Shown piece after piece: positions 1 through 8,719 of a DNA stretch of 64,000 nt. Origin of the DNA: an uncultured Pelagibacteraceae bacterium (GTDB lineage Bacteria; Pseudomonadota; Alphaproteobacteria; Pelagibacterales; Pelagibacteraceae); contig CACIRB010000002.1 of assembly GCA_902588925.1 (NCBI GenBank), forward strand, positions 19,211-83,210, given 5' to 3'. The first letter of the stretch is position 1. Each line of letters begins with the position of its first letter. The translations under genes and the position numbers were made by a program. The notes under the pieces are model-generated. The model did no database searches. It saw only the letters and a program-made list of their open reading frames with translations, and had not been told where the DNA came from.

Positions 1-276
1 CTAGCACCAAGAGACAGTTACTATAAAAAAACTATTTCAAATATGCAGGAGGTTATAGCAAGAGGTGCCAAAGTTCTTTTAATTACAAATAAAAGCAAAG
101 ATGAGATTGTTTCTGAGAATATTTGGGAAACTATTGAGGTAGAAAATACTAACGATGATTTACTGCCATTCCTATTAACTGTGCCACTACAAAAACTTGC
201 TTATTATTCTGCTCTTAAAAAGGGTTATGATATAGATAAGCCAAGAAATTTAGCTAAATCAGTCACAGTTGAATAA
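1..276 (+). CDS. glmS: Glutamine-fructose-6-phosphate aminotransferase, C-terminal end (partial)
   Basis: The reading frame is open from the first base of the window, so the ATG at 43 in the ORF track is internal. The visible 91 residues begin LAPRDSYYKKT and end DKPRNLAKSVTVE, the conserved end of the second SIS (sugar isomerase) domain of GlmS. GlmS makes glucosamine-6-phosphate from fructose-6-phosphate and glutamine, the first step towards UDP-GlcNAc for peptidoglycan and LPS. The glutaminase domain and first SIS domain lie upstream of the window. Identification rests on the highly conserved C-terminal tail. Confidence 0.95.
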   Translation, partial: LAPRDSYYKKTISNMQEVIARGAKVLLITNKSKDEIVSENIWETIEVENTNDDLLPFLLTVPLQKLAYYSALKKGYDIDKPRNLAKSVTVE

Positions 277-311
277 AGTCTAAACTCTGCTAAAACACCT
301 CTAGGTTGAAT

Positions 312-1691
312 ATGAAAAATTGGAAAAAAAATAGTTGGAGAAAATATCCGGTAAAACACATACCTGAGTATCCAGATAAAAAAGAACTAAATAAGGTTTT
401 AGATAAAATTGGCACTTTTCCACCCTTAGTATTTGCAGGGGAGACTAGACATTTAAAAGATCAGTTAGCTGATGTTGTAGATGGAAAAGCATTTTTACTT
501 CAAGGCGGAGATTGTGCAGAAAGTTTTGCTGAATTTAACCCTGATAATCTAAGAGATACATTCAAGTTAATTTTGCAAATGTCTTTAGTTTTAACTTACT
601 CAGCCTCATTGCCAGTAGTGAAAGTTGGGAGAATTGCTGGTCAATTTTCAAAACCTAGAAGTTCTCCAGTTGAAAGCAAAGATGGTGTTGAGCTTCCGAG
701 TTATTTAGGAGACAATATAAATGGAATGGAATTTACTGAAAAAGCAAGAATACCAGACCCAAAAAGATTATTTAAAGCTTATTCTCAGTCAGCAGCAACT
801 TTAAACCTTATAAGAGCATTTTCAAAAGGAGGTTTTGCAGATTTAAACAAAGTTCATTTATGGAACTTAGGTTATATAAAAAAAAGTCCAGAAGCTAAAA
901 AATTTAAAGATCTAGAGGATAAAATTGCTGATGCTATAGCATTTATGAGAGCGTGTGGAATTACATCAGATTTTAACAATAGATTATATACTGTGAATTT
1001 TTGGACATCACATGAAGCGTTACTGTTACCTTTTGAAGAAGCAATGACTAGAACAGACTCTACTACAGGTGAGAATCATGATACCTCAGCTCATTTTGTT
1101 TGGATAGGTGATAGAACAAGACAGCTTGATGGTGGACATGTAGAGTTTTGTAGAGGAATTGAAAATCCTATAGGTATAAAATGTGGACCAACTTTAAAAC
1201 CTGATGATTTAATTAATCTTTGTAACCGAATTAATCCAAAAAATGAAAAAGGTAAAATTACTTTAATTTCAAGATTCGGAGCAGATAATGTTTCAAAATT
1301 TTTACCAAAATTAATTAGAGCAATCAAAAAAGAAGGATTAAATGTAATTTGGTCTTGTGACCCATGCCATGGAAATACAATTAAAGCTGCAACAGGTTTC
1401 AAAACAAGACCATTTAACAGTGTACTAAATGAAGTAAAAAATGTTTTTGCATGTCACCAAAGTGAAGGAAGTTATGCTGGAGGTCTTCACATTGAGTTAA
1501 CTGGTCAAGATGTAACGGAATGCATTGGTGGAGCACAAAAAATTTCTGAAAAAGATCTTTCTTCAAGATACCATACTCATTGTGATCCTAGATTGAATGC
1601 TAACCAAGCTTTAGAATTAGCATTTATGATTTCTGATGAGATTAAAAAGAATAGCACATATTCTAAAAATGCAGATAGAGCGGCATCTTAA
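312..1691 (+). CDS. Class II 3-deoxy-7-phosphoheptulonate (DAHP) synthase
   Basis: Condenses phosphoenolpyruvate and erythrose-4-phosphate to DAHP, the entry to the shikimate pathway for aromatic amino acids. The protein has the plant/bacterial class II signatures: LQGGDCAESF near residue 70 (metal-ligand Cys), KVGRIAGQF, a central FCRGIENPIGIKCGPT, WSCDPCHGNT and GGLHIELTGQ with metal ligands, and DPRLNANQALE near the end. About 459 residues is normal for the class. The ORF track opens at a TTG (306), but ATG at 312 with AGG at 303-305 just upstream is a better start. No fused chorismate mutase or regulatory domain is seen. It lies 35 nt after glmS and 39 nt before nadE. Confidence 0.95.
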   Translation: MKNWKKNSWRKYPVKHIPEYPDKKELNKVLDKIGTFPPLVFAGETRHLKDQLADVVDGKAFLLQGGDCAESFAEFNPDNLRDTFKLILQMSLVLTYSASLPVVKVGRIAGQFSKPRSSPVESKDGVELPSYLGDNINGMEFTEKARIPDPKRLFKAYSQSAATLNLIRAFSKGGFADLNKVHLWNLGYIKKSPEAKKFKDLEDKIADAIAFMRACGITSDFNNRLYTVNFWTSHEALLLPFEEAMTRTDSTTGENHDTSAHFVWIGDRTRQLDGGHVEFCRGIENPIGIKCGPTLKPDDLINLCNRINPKNEKGKITLISRFGADNVSKFLPKLIRAIKKEGLNVIWSCDPCHGNTIKAATGFKTRPFNSVLNEVKNVFACHQSEGSYAGGLHIELTGQDVTECIGGAQKISEKDLSSRYHTHCDPRLNANQALELAFMISDEIKKNSTYSKNADRAAS

Positions 1692-1730
1692 TACGTTGTA
1701 AATTTTTATTAATTAAATATTCTATAATCA

Positions 1731-2468
1731 ATGAAAGTCTCAGAAAAAGCAAAGTTTATATCTAATTGGATTAAAAACTATGTAGACAATATGCCTTCAA
1801 AGGCTCAGTCTCTAGTTATAGGGATATCTGGAGGTATTGATTCGTCTGTTTCTAGCACTTTGAGTGCGATGACTGGTTTAAGAACAATAGTTTTGTCGAT
1901 GCCAATTAAGCAAAAATCACATCAACATGATTTAAGTTTAAAACATCAAGAATGGTTAACTAAAAATTTTAAAAATGTTGAAGCACATACAATTAATCTA
2001 GATGAGTTGTTTTTGGCATTTAGTTCAAGTTTATCCAAATTTGACAATGAGCATGGAATGGCAAATTCTAGAGCCAGATTAAGAATGACCACACTTTACC
2101 AAGTTGCTGCAGCTAACAAAGGTATAGTAGTTGGAACTGGAAACAAGGTAGAAGACTTTGGAGTTGGATTTTATACAAAATATGGAGATGGAGGAGTTGA
2201 TATTTCCCCTATAGCGGATTGCAATAAAACTCAAATTTGGGAACTTGGTAAAGAGCTTGGTATTTTAAAGGAAATTATTGAAGCAGCACCTACTGATGGA
2301 TTGTGGGACGACGGTAGGACCGACGAAGGTCAACTTGGACTAAAATATGAAGAACTTGAGGAAGCCATGAATAATCCCAAATCTTCTAATAGAGCAAAAT
2401 ACGAAACCATTAGAAAACAAAATTTGCATAAAATGGAGCCTATTCCAGTATGCAAAATTCCAAATTAA
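1731..2468 (+). CDS. nadE: NH3-dependent NAD+ synthetase
   Basis: Converts deamido-NAD (nicotinate adenine dinucleotide), ATP and ammonia to NAD+, the last step of NAD synthesis. The adenylation-type ATP pyrophosphatase loop GISGGIDSSV is near residue 30, with GTGNKVEDFGVGF and the KYGDGGVDISPIADCNKT substrate loop further on. At 245 residues it is the short bacterial form without a fused glutaminase (nitrilase) domain, so it should use free ammonia or a separate ammonia source. The AT-rich spacer before it has a TATAAT only 2 nt from the ATG, too close to act as a -10 box for this start. nadK at 19.0 kb belongs to the same cofactor pathway. Confidence 0.95.
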   Translation: MKVSEKAKFISNWIKNYVDNMPSKAQSLVIGISGGIDSSVSSTLSAMTGLRTIVLSMPIKQKSHQHDLSLKHQEWLTKNFKNVEAHTINLDELFLAFSSSLSKFDNEHGMANSRARLRMTTLYQVAAANKGIVVGTGNKVEDFGVGFYTKYGDGGVDISPIADCNKTQIWELGKELGILKEIIEAAPTDGLWDDGRTDEGQLGLKYEELEEAMNNPKSSNRAKYETIRKQNLHKMEPIPVCKIPN

Positions 2469-2472
2469 TCAA

Positions 2473-2494
2473 ATAGATTCACAAATCTATCTTT
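2473..2494 (+). terminator. Weak hairpin after nadE
   Basis: A perfect 7-bp inverted repeat, ATAGATT / AATCTAT with loop CACA, starts 4 nt after the nadE stop and is followed by CTTTT. The stem is almost all A-T and the T-run is short, so it may be a weak terminator or an mRNA 3'-end stabiliser rather than a full stop between nadE and cysS. Confidence 0.35.
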
Positions 2495-2513
2495 TAAGTA
2501 TATTTCTAAAATT

Positions 2514-3869
2514 ATGAATAATGATATTTTTTTAACAAATAATCTTACAAACAAAAAAGAAAAATTTGTTCCCATAGACGAACAAAATGTAAGAATGTAT
2601 GTCTGTGGACCAACAGTTTATGATGATCCTCACATTGGAAATGCAAGACCAATAGTTGTATTTGATATTCTATATAAAATTTTTAAAAAAAATTATTCTA
2701 AAGTTACTTATGTTAGAAATATTACAGATGTAGATGATAAAATTATCAAATCTTCAAAAGAAAATAATATTTCAATTTCAGAATTAACAAACAAAGTAAC
2801 CAAAAGTTTTGGTGAAGATTGTAATTATTTAAATTGTGAAACTCCAAATCACCAACCTAAAGCAACAGAAAATATTGACTCGATGATTCAAATGATCTCT
2901 GAATTAATCAAAAAAGGTTTTGCTTACAAAAACAATGACCATGTTTATTTTGAGGTTAAAAAGTTTAAGGATTATGGTCAGCTATCAAATAAAAAATTAG
3001 AAGATTTAATTGCTGGATCAAGAATTGAAGTAAGTGAAAATAAAAAAAATTCAGAAGATTTCGTTTTATGGAAACCATCAGCAAGTGATGAACCTTCTTG
3101 GGATTCTCCATGGGGCAAAGGAAGACCAGGATGGCATTTAGAATGTTCAGCGATGTCAAAAAAATTTTTAGGAGAAGAGTTTGATGTTCATGGAGGTGGT
3201 ATTGATTTAATATTTCCTCATCATGAAAATGAGATAGCACAGTCAAGATGTGCCAATGGTACAAAGGTATTTGCTAATTTTTGGTTACATAATGCTTTTA
3301 TCACTATGTCCAATGAAAAGATGGCAAAATCTCAAGGTAATATCTTAAAAATCAAAGATTTTAGAAACAATATCAGTGGTCAAGTTTTAAGACTAGCTTT
3401 AATGAGTGCGCATTACAAACAGCCATTAGATTGGAATGATAAACTTTTAGAAGATTGTGAAAACACAATAAACAAATGGTACAATGTTTATGTAGAAAGC
3501 AATAACAATAAAGATATCTCTAATGAAATTCTTAAACCACTTTATGATGATTTAAATACACCAGGTTACATTGCAAATTTGCACCAATTATATGAGAAGG
3601 CTCAAAAAGGGGATGACAATGATAAAAGTTTATTTGTTTCTGCTTGTCAGTTTGTGGGTTTGTTTAATCAAAATAAAGATGAGTGGTTAAGCTTCAAAAC
3701 AAGCAGAGCCTCTATTTCAGAAGAGGAAATCTCACAGAAAATTGATGATAGAAATAAAGCAAGAGAAAACAAAAATTACGAAGAAGCTGATAAAATTAGA
3801 AATTATCTTTTAGATAAAGGTGTTTTAATAGAAGATAAAGATGGTAAAACGACCTGGAAATTTAAATGA
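2514..3869 (+). CDS. cysS: Cysteinyl-tRNA synthetase
   Basis: Class I aminoacyl-tRNA synthetase charging tRNA-Cys. The N-terminal CGPTVYDDPHIGNARP contains a zinc-ligand Cys and the HIGH-type motif PHIGN. Further zinc ligands sit in GWHLECSAMS and GIDLIFPHHENEIAQS, and the KMSKS loop is present as KMAKSQGN near residue 270. The C-terminal part carries a DALR-like helical domain and an EADKIRNYLLDKGVLIEDKDGKTTW tail typical of CysRS. Its 451 residues match the family (about 460). The stop codon overlaps the start of cimA by 4 nt (ATGA), so the two are translationally linked. Confidence 0.97.
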   Translation: MNNDIFLTNNLTNKKEKFVPIDEQNVRMYVCGPTVYDDPHIGNARPIVVFDILYKIFKKNYSKVTYVRNITDVDDKIIKSSKENNISISELTNKVTKSFGEDCNYLNCETPNHQPKATENIDSMIQMISELIKKGFAYKNNDHVYFEVKKFKDYGQLSNKKLEDLIAGSRIEVSENKKNSEDFVLWKPSASDEPSWDSPWGKGRPGWHLECSAMSKKFLGEEFDVHGGGIDLIFPHHENEIAQSRCANGTKVFANFWLHNAFITMSNEKMAKSQGNILKIKDFRNNISGQVLRLALMSAHYKQPLDWNDKLLEDCENTINKWYNVYVESNNNKDISNEILKPLYDDLNTPGYIANLHQLYEKAQKGDDNDKSLFVSACQFVGLFNQNKDEWLSFKTSRASISEEEISQKIDDRNKARENKNYEEADKIRNYLLDKGVLIEDKDGKTTWKFK

Positions 3870-5467
3870 GTAAAGAACAGCTTTATATTTTTGATACAAC
3901 ACTACGTGATGGAGCGCAAACACAAGGTGTAGATTTTTCTATTGATGATAAAGAGAAAATTTCATCTGCATTAGACTTGTTAGGTGTTGATTATGTAGAG
4001 GGCGGTTGGCCAGGTGCCAATCCAACAGATACAGAATTTTTTAATAAAGATCACAATTTCAAATCAACAAAATTAACAGCATTTGGAATGACAAAAAAAT
4101 CAGAACATAGTGCTGAAAATGATCCAATGTTATCATCATTAATTAATTCAAAAAGCTCATCTGTTTGCTTGTTTGGTAAATCATGGGATTTCCAAGTGAA
4201 AGTTGCCTTAGGAATTACTAACGATGAAAATTTAACAAACATAAGCGAAAGTACCAAACATATTGTTAAATCAGGTAAAGAATTCATGTTTGATGCTGAG
4301 CATTTTTTTGATGGATATAAATCCAATCCTGAATACGCATTGTCTTGTTTGAAAGCTGCATATAATAATGGAGCAAGATGGATAGTTTTATGTGATACTA
4401 ATGGTGGAACATTACCACATGAAATTTCAAAAATTGTTACTGAAGTAAGCAAACATATCCCAGGAAAAAATTTAGGAATACACGCTCATAATGATACTGA
4501 AAATGCAGTAGCTAATAGTCTCGCTGCAGTTCAAGCAGGAGTAAGACAAGTTCAAGGAACTATAAATGGATTAGGAGAAAGATGCGGTAATGCTAATTTG
4601 ATGTCTATAATACCCTCATTTTTTTTAAAAAAAGATTTTTCTGATAAATTTAAACTGAGTATTAAAAGAGAAAATTTAAAAAATTTAACTCAATGTTCAA
4701 GATTGTTAGATGAAATATTAAATAGAAAACCTAATAAACATTTACCTTATGTTGGTGCTTCTGCTTTCTCACACAAAGGTGGAATGCATGTATCTGCAGT
4801 TCAAAAAGATCCTAAAACTTATGAGCATATTAATCCTGAAGAAGTTGGAAATTCTAGAAATATTGTAGTTTCAGATCAATCTGGACAATCAAATATAATG
4901 TCTAGATTAAATTCAATTGGTATTAATGTTCAGAAAAGTGATCCGAAGATTAAAAAACTTTTAGAAGAAGTAAAAGATAGAGAGTTTATCGGTTATAGTT
5001 ACGATGGTGCCGACGCATCTTTCGAATTACTTGCAAGAAGATTAATGGGAGAGATACCAAGATACATTTCAATTAATGAATACGATGTTTCTGTAAAGAA
5101 AGACAAAACGGGAGAGATTATATCTTACGCTAAAGCTCAATTAGAAGTAGATGGAGACAACATTTTATGTGAAGGACAAGGAAATGGACCTGTGAATGCT
5201 TTAGATAATGCAATTAGGAAGAATGTTAATAAGTTAGCTAAATATTCTGAGTATTTAAAAGATCTGAGACTTGTTGACTATAAAGTTAGAATTTTAAACA
5301 CAGGTACAGAGGCAGTTACTAGAGTTAGTATTGAAAGTACAGACTCTAAAGGAGTAAACTGGTTCACTATCGGAGTATCGCCTAATATAATTGATGCTTC
5401 ATTCAAAGCTTTAGTGGATAGTTTAGATTATAAATTATTTAAGGATAAAGCGCCTGGAAGTTTATAA
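3866..5467 (+). CDS. cimA: (R)-citramalate synthase (CimA/LeuA family)
   Basis: Condenses pyruvate and acetyl-CoA to citramalate, giving a threonine-independent route to 2-oxobutyrate for isoleucine. The HMGL-like TIM barrel shows DTTLRDGAQTQGV at residue 10, GGWPGANPTD, the metal-binding HAHNDTENAVANS near residue 207 and the GTINGLGERCGNAN loop. A long C-terminal LeuA-type regulatory domain (after about residue 370, GYSYDGADASFELL) suggests feedback control by isoleucine. Length 533 and the D-A-x-x-x-G-V variant of the first motif favour CimA over 2-isopropylmalate synthase (LeuA). It overlaps cysS by 4 nt. Confidence 0.9.
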   Translation: MSKEQLYIFDTTLRDGAQTQGVDFSIDDKEKISSALDLLGVDYVEGGWPGANPTDTEFFNKDHNFKSTKLTAFGMTKKSEHSAENDPMLSSLINSKSSSVCLFGKSWDFQVKVALGITNDENLTNISESTKHIVKSGKEFMFDAEHFFDGYKSNPEYALSCLKAAYNNGARWIVLCDTNGGTLPHEISKIVTEVSKHIPGKNLGIHAHNDTENAVANSLAAVQAGVRQVQGTINGLGERCGNANLMSIIPSFFLKKDFSDKFKLSIKRENLKNLTQCSRLLDEILNRKPNKHLPYVGASAFSHKGGMHVSAVQKDPKTYEHINPEEVGNSRNIVVSDQSGQSNIMSRLNSIGINVQKSDPKIKKLLEEVKDREFIGYSYDGADASFELLARRLMGEIPRYISINEYDVSVKKDKTGEIISYAKAQLEVDGDNILCEGQGNGPVNALDNAIRKNVNKLAKYSEYLKDLRLVDYKVRILNTGTEAVTRVSIESTDSKGVNWFTIGVSPNIIDASFKALVDSLDYKLFKDKAPGSL

Positions 5468-5469
5468 AA

Positions 5470-6333
5470 ATGAAAATTAAAAAATTTTCAGAAAAACCTT
5501 CAAATATAGATAGTAGAATAGGGGCAAGGCCTATTGTTTGTTATCCAAATAACACAATTGAAGATAAAAATTTAAACATTCTGCATTCTGCAAGAGAGCA
5601 CTTGATTAAAAAAGATGAAGTAATTATTCCTCCAAGGGATGCAAAAACTTTCGAGGTAAAATTTGGTGAGTTTTTTAGAATTGAAAGTGTAGATGGCCCA
5701 CAAGTAGGAGATCTAAATTTATTTAATTTAAATAATTTAGAGGAAAAATTTTACTCAGGCAAAACAAGAGCTTTATATGGAACACATCTATCTGTTGGAG
5801 ATAAAATGTTTAGTAGCTTTCCATACCTTAGATCTTTAGCTACAATAACTTGGGATACTTTAGATTGGTATGATTATGACAAAGACGGCGGCTCTGTTCA
5901 TGATGTAATTGGTACTAGATGTGATCCTTATACCTCAAAACTTTTAAGCGGTAATGATTACCACTACTGTTGTCATTCAAATCTAACAAGGGCATTAGTT
6001 AAAGAAAAAAATGTTAAATTAGACCATGCTGAAAAAATAGTTCATGATGTATTAAATGTATTTATGCTAACTGGTTTTACCAATGATACAAAACAATACT
6101 TTATGAAAGCTAGTCCAGTTAGACCAGGGGATTATCTAGAGTTTTTTGCTGAAACAGATTTATTGGGGGCTCTTTCTGCTTGTCCAGGAGGAGATTGTGG
6201 ATCTGAACATTCTTCTGATGTTGCAAAATGTTATCCTCTAAAAGTTTCTATTTGGTCTGTAGATCCTAAGTATTTAACTGATATTAAACCGTCTGCTATT
6301 TCAAGTTATAACAGAAATCATGGCATCGATTAA
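5470..6333 (+). CDS. DUF1989 / urea carboxylase-associated family protein
   Basis: Belongs to the DUF1989 family, often annotated as urea carboxylase-associated, whose biochemical role is not settled. Family-type signatures are the PPRDAKTFEVKFGEFFRIESVDGPQVGDLNLF opening (start near residue 55), a His/Cys-rich YHYCCHSNLTRAL and, near the end, SPVRPGDYLEFFAE followed by LSACPGGDCGSEHS. The conserved Cys, His and Asp residues suggest metal binding. No urea carboxylase or allophanate hydrolase gene is next to it; the neighbours are cimA (2 nt upstream) and trmJ (1-nt overlap). It starts at the ATG beginning MKIKKFSEKP. Function is left open. Confidence 0.8.
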   Translation: MKIKKFSEKPSNIDSRIGARPIVCYPNNTIEDKNLNILHSAREHLIKKDEVIIPPRDAKTFEVKFGEFFRIESVDGPQVGDLNLFNLNNLEEKFYSGKTRALYGTHLSVGDKMFSSFPYLRSLATITWDTLDWYDYDKDGGSVHDVIGTRCDPYTSKLLSGNDYHYCCHSNLTRALVKEKNVKLDHAEKIVHDVLNVFMLTGFTNDTKQYFMKASPVRPGDYLEFFAETDLLGALSACPGGDCGSEHSSDVAKCYPLKVSIWSVDPKYLTDIKPSAISSYNRNHGID

Positions 6334-7046
6334 TGTCTGTTAATAATATTTCTTTCATTTTACACAAACCTCAGCTTTCAGAAAATATTGGAGCTTGCGC
6401 AAGAGGAATGAAAAATTTCAATTTTCAGAAACTAATTATTATTGATCCTAAACCAATATTTCCTAACGATAAAATTTTAGCAACTTCAGTAGGAGCTAAG
6501 AATATTATTAACAAAGCAAAAAATTATGAAAATTTAGAAAAGTCTTTAAAAAATATTGATACTGTAATCGCAACATCTGCAAGATTTAGGAATAAAAATA
6601 TTAAGCATATTCAGTTAGAGGATTTAAAAAAAATTAATTATAAAAAGAAAGTAGCTTTCTTGTTTGGATCAGAAGCATCTGGTTTATCTAACAATGAAAT
6701 TAGTTATGCTAATTATACCCTTCAAATTCCTACAAATCCTGATTTCAAGTCATTAAACCTTTCTCATAGTCTTATAATTATTGCTCAATTTGTATCAAGC
6801 ATCATTAATTCAAGGGTTTCCTCTTTTGATAAATCCAATAAAGTAAAATCAGCTTCTAAAAAAGAAATAGTTGCTATGGCTAATTTATGTATCAAGAATC
6901 TTGAGGAGATTAATTTCTTTAAATCAAAAGAGAAGAAACCAATAATGCTAGAAAACCTAAGAAATATCTTTTATCGAATGGAATTATCATCAAAAGAATC
7001 ACGCATTTTATCTGGTGTATTTTCTAGTTTAGGTAAAAAACGTTGA
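6333..7046 (+). CDS. trmJ: tRNA/rRNA 2'-O-methyltransferase, TrmJ-like (SPOUT)
   Basis: A SPOUT-fold SAM-dependent ribose methyltransferase. TrmJ methylates position 32 of the tRNA anticodon loop. The N-terminus FILHKPQLSENIGACARGMKNF fits the family start, and the knotted SAM site is VAFLFGSEASGLSNNEI followed by IPTNPDFKSLNLSHSL. The C-terminal helical extension of about 80 residues, with FFKSKEKKPIMLENLRN..R, is typical of TrmJ/LasT rather than TrmL. It overlaps the preceding gene by one base (TAATG). TrmJ is the best guess; a different rRNA or tRNA target cannot be excluded. Confidence 0.85.
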   Translation: MSVNNISFILHKPQLSENIGACARGMKNFNFQKLIIIDPKPIFPNDKILATSVGAKNIINKAKNYENLEKSLKNIDTVIATSARFRNKNIKHIQLEDLKKINYKKKVAFLFGSEASGLSNNEISYANYTLQIPTNPDFKSLNLSHSLIIIAQFVSSIINSRVSSFDKSNKVKSASKKEIVAMANLCIKNLEEINFFKSKEKKPIMLENLRNIFYRMELSSKESRILSGVFSSLGKKR

Positions 7047-7074
7047 TTGACAAAAGTAAGAGTAAGTTTATAAA
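7047..7074 (+). promoter_or_regulatory. Candidate sigma-70 promoter of rpsD
   Basis: A perfect -35 TTGACA begins at the first base after the trmJ stop. A -10 TATAAA (7069-7074) follows after a 16-bp spacer. The predicted start of transcription, about 7 bases downstream, would leave only about 5-7 nt before the rpsD ATG at 7087, with no Shine-Dalgarno sequence in that stretch. Confidence 0.65.
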
Positions 7075-7086
7075 GCCCTCTATTAA

Positions 7087-7704
7087 ATGACAAAAAGATT
7101 AAACTCCAAACATAAAGTAGACAGAAGATTAAAGGTTAACCTATGGGGTAGACCAAAAAGTCCATTTAATACTAGAGCTTATGGACCTGGTCAACATGGT
7201 CAAACAAAAACATCTAAACCTTCAGATTATGGAATTCAGTTACAAGCTAAACAAAAATTAAAAGCTTACTATGGAAATATTAATGAGAAACAATTCAGAA
7301 ATATCTATAAAAAAGCAGTTATGCTTAAGGGCGATACTGGTGAAAATTTAATTGGTCTTTTAGAAAGAAGATTAGATGCAGTTATCTATAGAGCAAAATT
7401 TGCAACTACTATTTTCTCAGCTAGACAATTAATCAATCATGGTCATGTAAGAGTTAATGGAAAGAAAGTAAATATTGGAAGTTATTTAGTTAAAGAAGAA
7501 GATTCTATTGAAATTAGAGATAAATCAAAAGAATTAGCAATAATTGATATAGCATTAGCGAATAAAGAAAGAGAAACACCTGAGTACATTCAAATGGATG
7601 AAAAAAATAAAAAATTAAAATTCGTAAGAGTACCGAAATTTGAGGAAGTTCCTTATCCAGTAATCATGGAACCTAACTTGGTTATTGAATATTATTCTAG
7701 ATAA
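7087..7704 (+). CDS. rpsD: 30S ribosomal protein S4
   Basis: Primary 16S rRNA-binding protein that nucleates assembly of the 30S body and takes part in decoding fidelity. The N-terminal [22 protein letters not shown] lacks the zinc-finger cysteines. An S4 RNA-binding domain follows ([38 protein letters not shown], about residues 93-155). Its 205 residues are the standard length. It is separate from the alpha operon, where many bacteria have rpsD; standalone rpsD is usual in alphaproteobacteria. It follows its own promoter-like boxes and is 3 nt from the next gene. Confidence 0.97.
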   Translation: MTKRLNSKHKVDRRLKVNLWGRPKSPFNTRAYGPGQHGQTKTSKPSDYGIQLQAKQKLKAYYGNINEKQFRNIYKKAVMLKGDTGENLIGLLERRLDAVIYRAKFATTIFSARQLINHGHVRVNGKKVNIGSYLVKEEDSIEIRDKSKELAIIDIALANKERETPEYIQMDEKNKKLKFVRVPKFEEVPYPVIMEPNLVIEYYSR

Positions 7705-7707
7705 CAA

Positions 7708-8385
7708 ATGATACAAAGAACATCTAGAGAGCATGTTCTAAAAATTTTAAAAGAAAATCAAAATAATTGGAAAATTTTGGATATTGGATCCAATATAGCT
7801 CCAGTAGAATTTGCACAAACAGTTGCTGATGTTCAAAATTTTTCTAAATTTTATGAAGAAAAAAATAAAAAATTTGTTTTAATTAAAGACAAAAATCTTC
7901 CATTCTCAAATAACCAATTTGATTTTGTTTACGCTAGTCATGTAATAGAGCATGTGGAAGATTTATCTTTTTTTATAAGTGAACTAAAAAGAATATCAAG
8001 AAAAGGATATATTGAACTTCCATCAATACTGGAAGATAATCTTGTTCTTTCAACAAATAGTAGTGACGATCATAAATGGATGTTCAAATTTGATGATGTT
8101 GAGAAAGTTTTATTAGTTGAAAAGAAAAAACAATTAATTGAACCATTTATAACACATGGAGTTTTATTTGATTCTTTGAGAAAAAATTTTAGAGATAGTT
8201 TAGTTTTAGAACTTTATTGGGAAAATGAGATAAATTATGAATTTAGAGATTTTACTGTAAAAGCAAAAAAACCTATTTTCTTCTCAATAATAAAAAAATA
8301 TTTTAGTCACTTTGTAAGAAAAAATAAAATAACTTCACTGTTTATAGTTTTAATATTAGTTTTAATACTAGTAATGATAAATTAA
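7708..8385 (+). CDS. Class I SAM methyltransferase with C-terminal membrane tail
   Basis: A Methyltransf_11-type fold: WKILDIGSNIAPVEFAQ near residue 25 is the SAM-binding glycine loop, LPFSNNQFDFVYASHVIEHVED (from about residue 67) is motif II/III, and SELKRISRKGYIELPS follows. The last roughly 20 residues (ITSLFIVLILVLILVMIN) form one hydrophobic helix with no residues after it, preceded by a basic stretch (FVRKNK), as expected for a tail-anchored inner-membrane protein. The substrate is unknown. It sits 3 nt after rpsD and ends 1 nt from the convergent grxD stop. Similar folds act on lipids, quinones or sugars, and membrane anchoring favours a membrane substrate (inference). Confidence 0.75.
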   Translation: MIQRTSREHVLKILKENQNNWKILDIGSNIAPVEFAQTVADVQNFSKFYEEKNKKFVLIKDKNLPFSNNQFDFVYASHVIEHVEDLSFFISELKRISRKGYIELPSILEDNLVLSTNSSDDHKWMFKFDDVEKVLLVEKKKQLIEPFITHGVLFDSLRKNFRDSLVLELYWENEINYEFRDFTVKAKKPIFFSIIKKYFSHFVRKNKITSLFIVLILVLILVMIN

Positions 8386-8386
8386 T

Positions 8387-8719
8387 TTAATTTTTAAAAT
8401 TAATACCTTTGTCTTCAAGGACTTTCTTAAGCTCTCCATTTTCATACATTTCTTTTACGATATCGCATCCTCCAACAAATTCTTTTTTAATATACAATTG
8501 TGGAATTGTTGGCCAATCACTGTAAACTTTAATTCCTTCCCGTATATTTTGATCCTCTAAAACATTTACTCCCTTAAAATTTACTTCTAGAATTTTTAAC
8601 ATATTTGATACAGCCATTGAAAAACCACACTGTGGAGCATCGGGGGTTCCTTTCATAAATAAACAAACCTCATTGTTGTCTATATGATCTTGAATTAAAT
8701 TTTTTGTAGCTTCATCCAT
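8387..8719 (-). CDS. grxD: Monothiol glutaredoxin, Grx4 type
   Basis: Single-domain CGFS glutaredoxin of 110 residues. The active site is QCGFSMAV near residue 31, with the glutathione-binding WPTIPQLYIKKEFVGGCDIV downstream. CGFS glutaredoxins bind a [2Fe-2S] cluster with glutathione, commonly as heterodimers with BolA proteins, and deliver clusters or sense iron. Here the gene directly follows a BolA-family gene with a 1-nt overlap, which supports a Grx4-BolA complex. It is the last gene of the purine operon. Confidence 0.95.
   Translation of the reverse strand: MDEATKNLIQDHIDNNEVCLFMKGTPDAPQCGFSMAVSNMLKILEVNFKGVNVLEDQNIREGIKVYSDWPTIPQLYIKKEFVGGCDIVKEMYENGELKKVLEDKGINFKN

Noticed and set aside
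1091-1402. 103-aa minus-strand ORF in the DAHP synthase gene
   Set aside because: Antisense to conserved active-site motifs of the real gene; no independent evidence.
1723-1728. TATAAT just before nadE
   Set aside because: Only 2 nt from the ATG and no -35 at proper distance; transcription would start inside the NadE fold.
4051-4452. 133-aa minus-strand ORF in cimA
   Set aside because: Lies wholly inside a well-supported gene and shows no recognisable domain; AT-rich codon bias creates such shadows.
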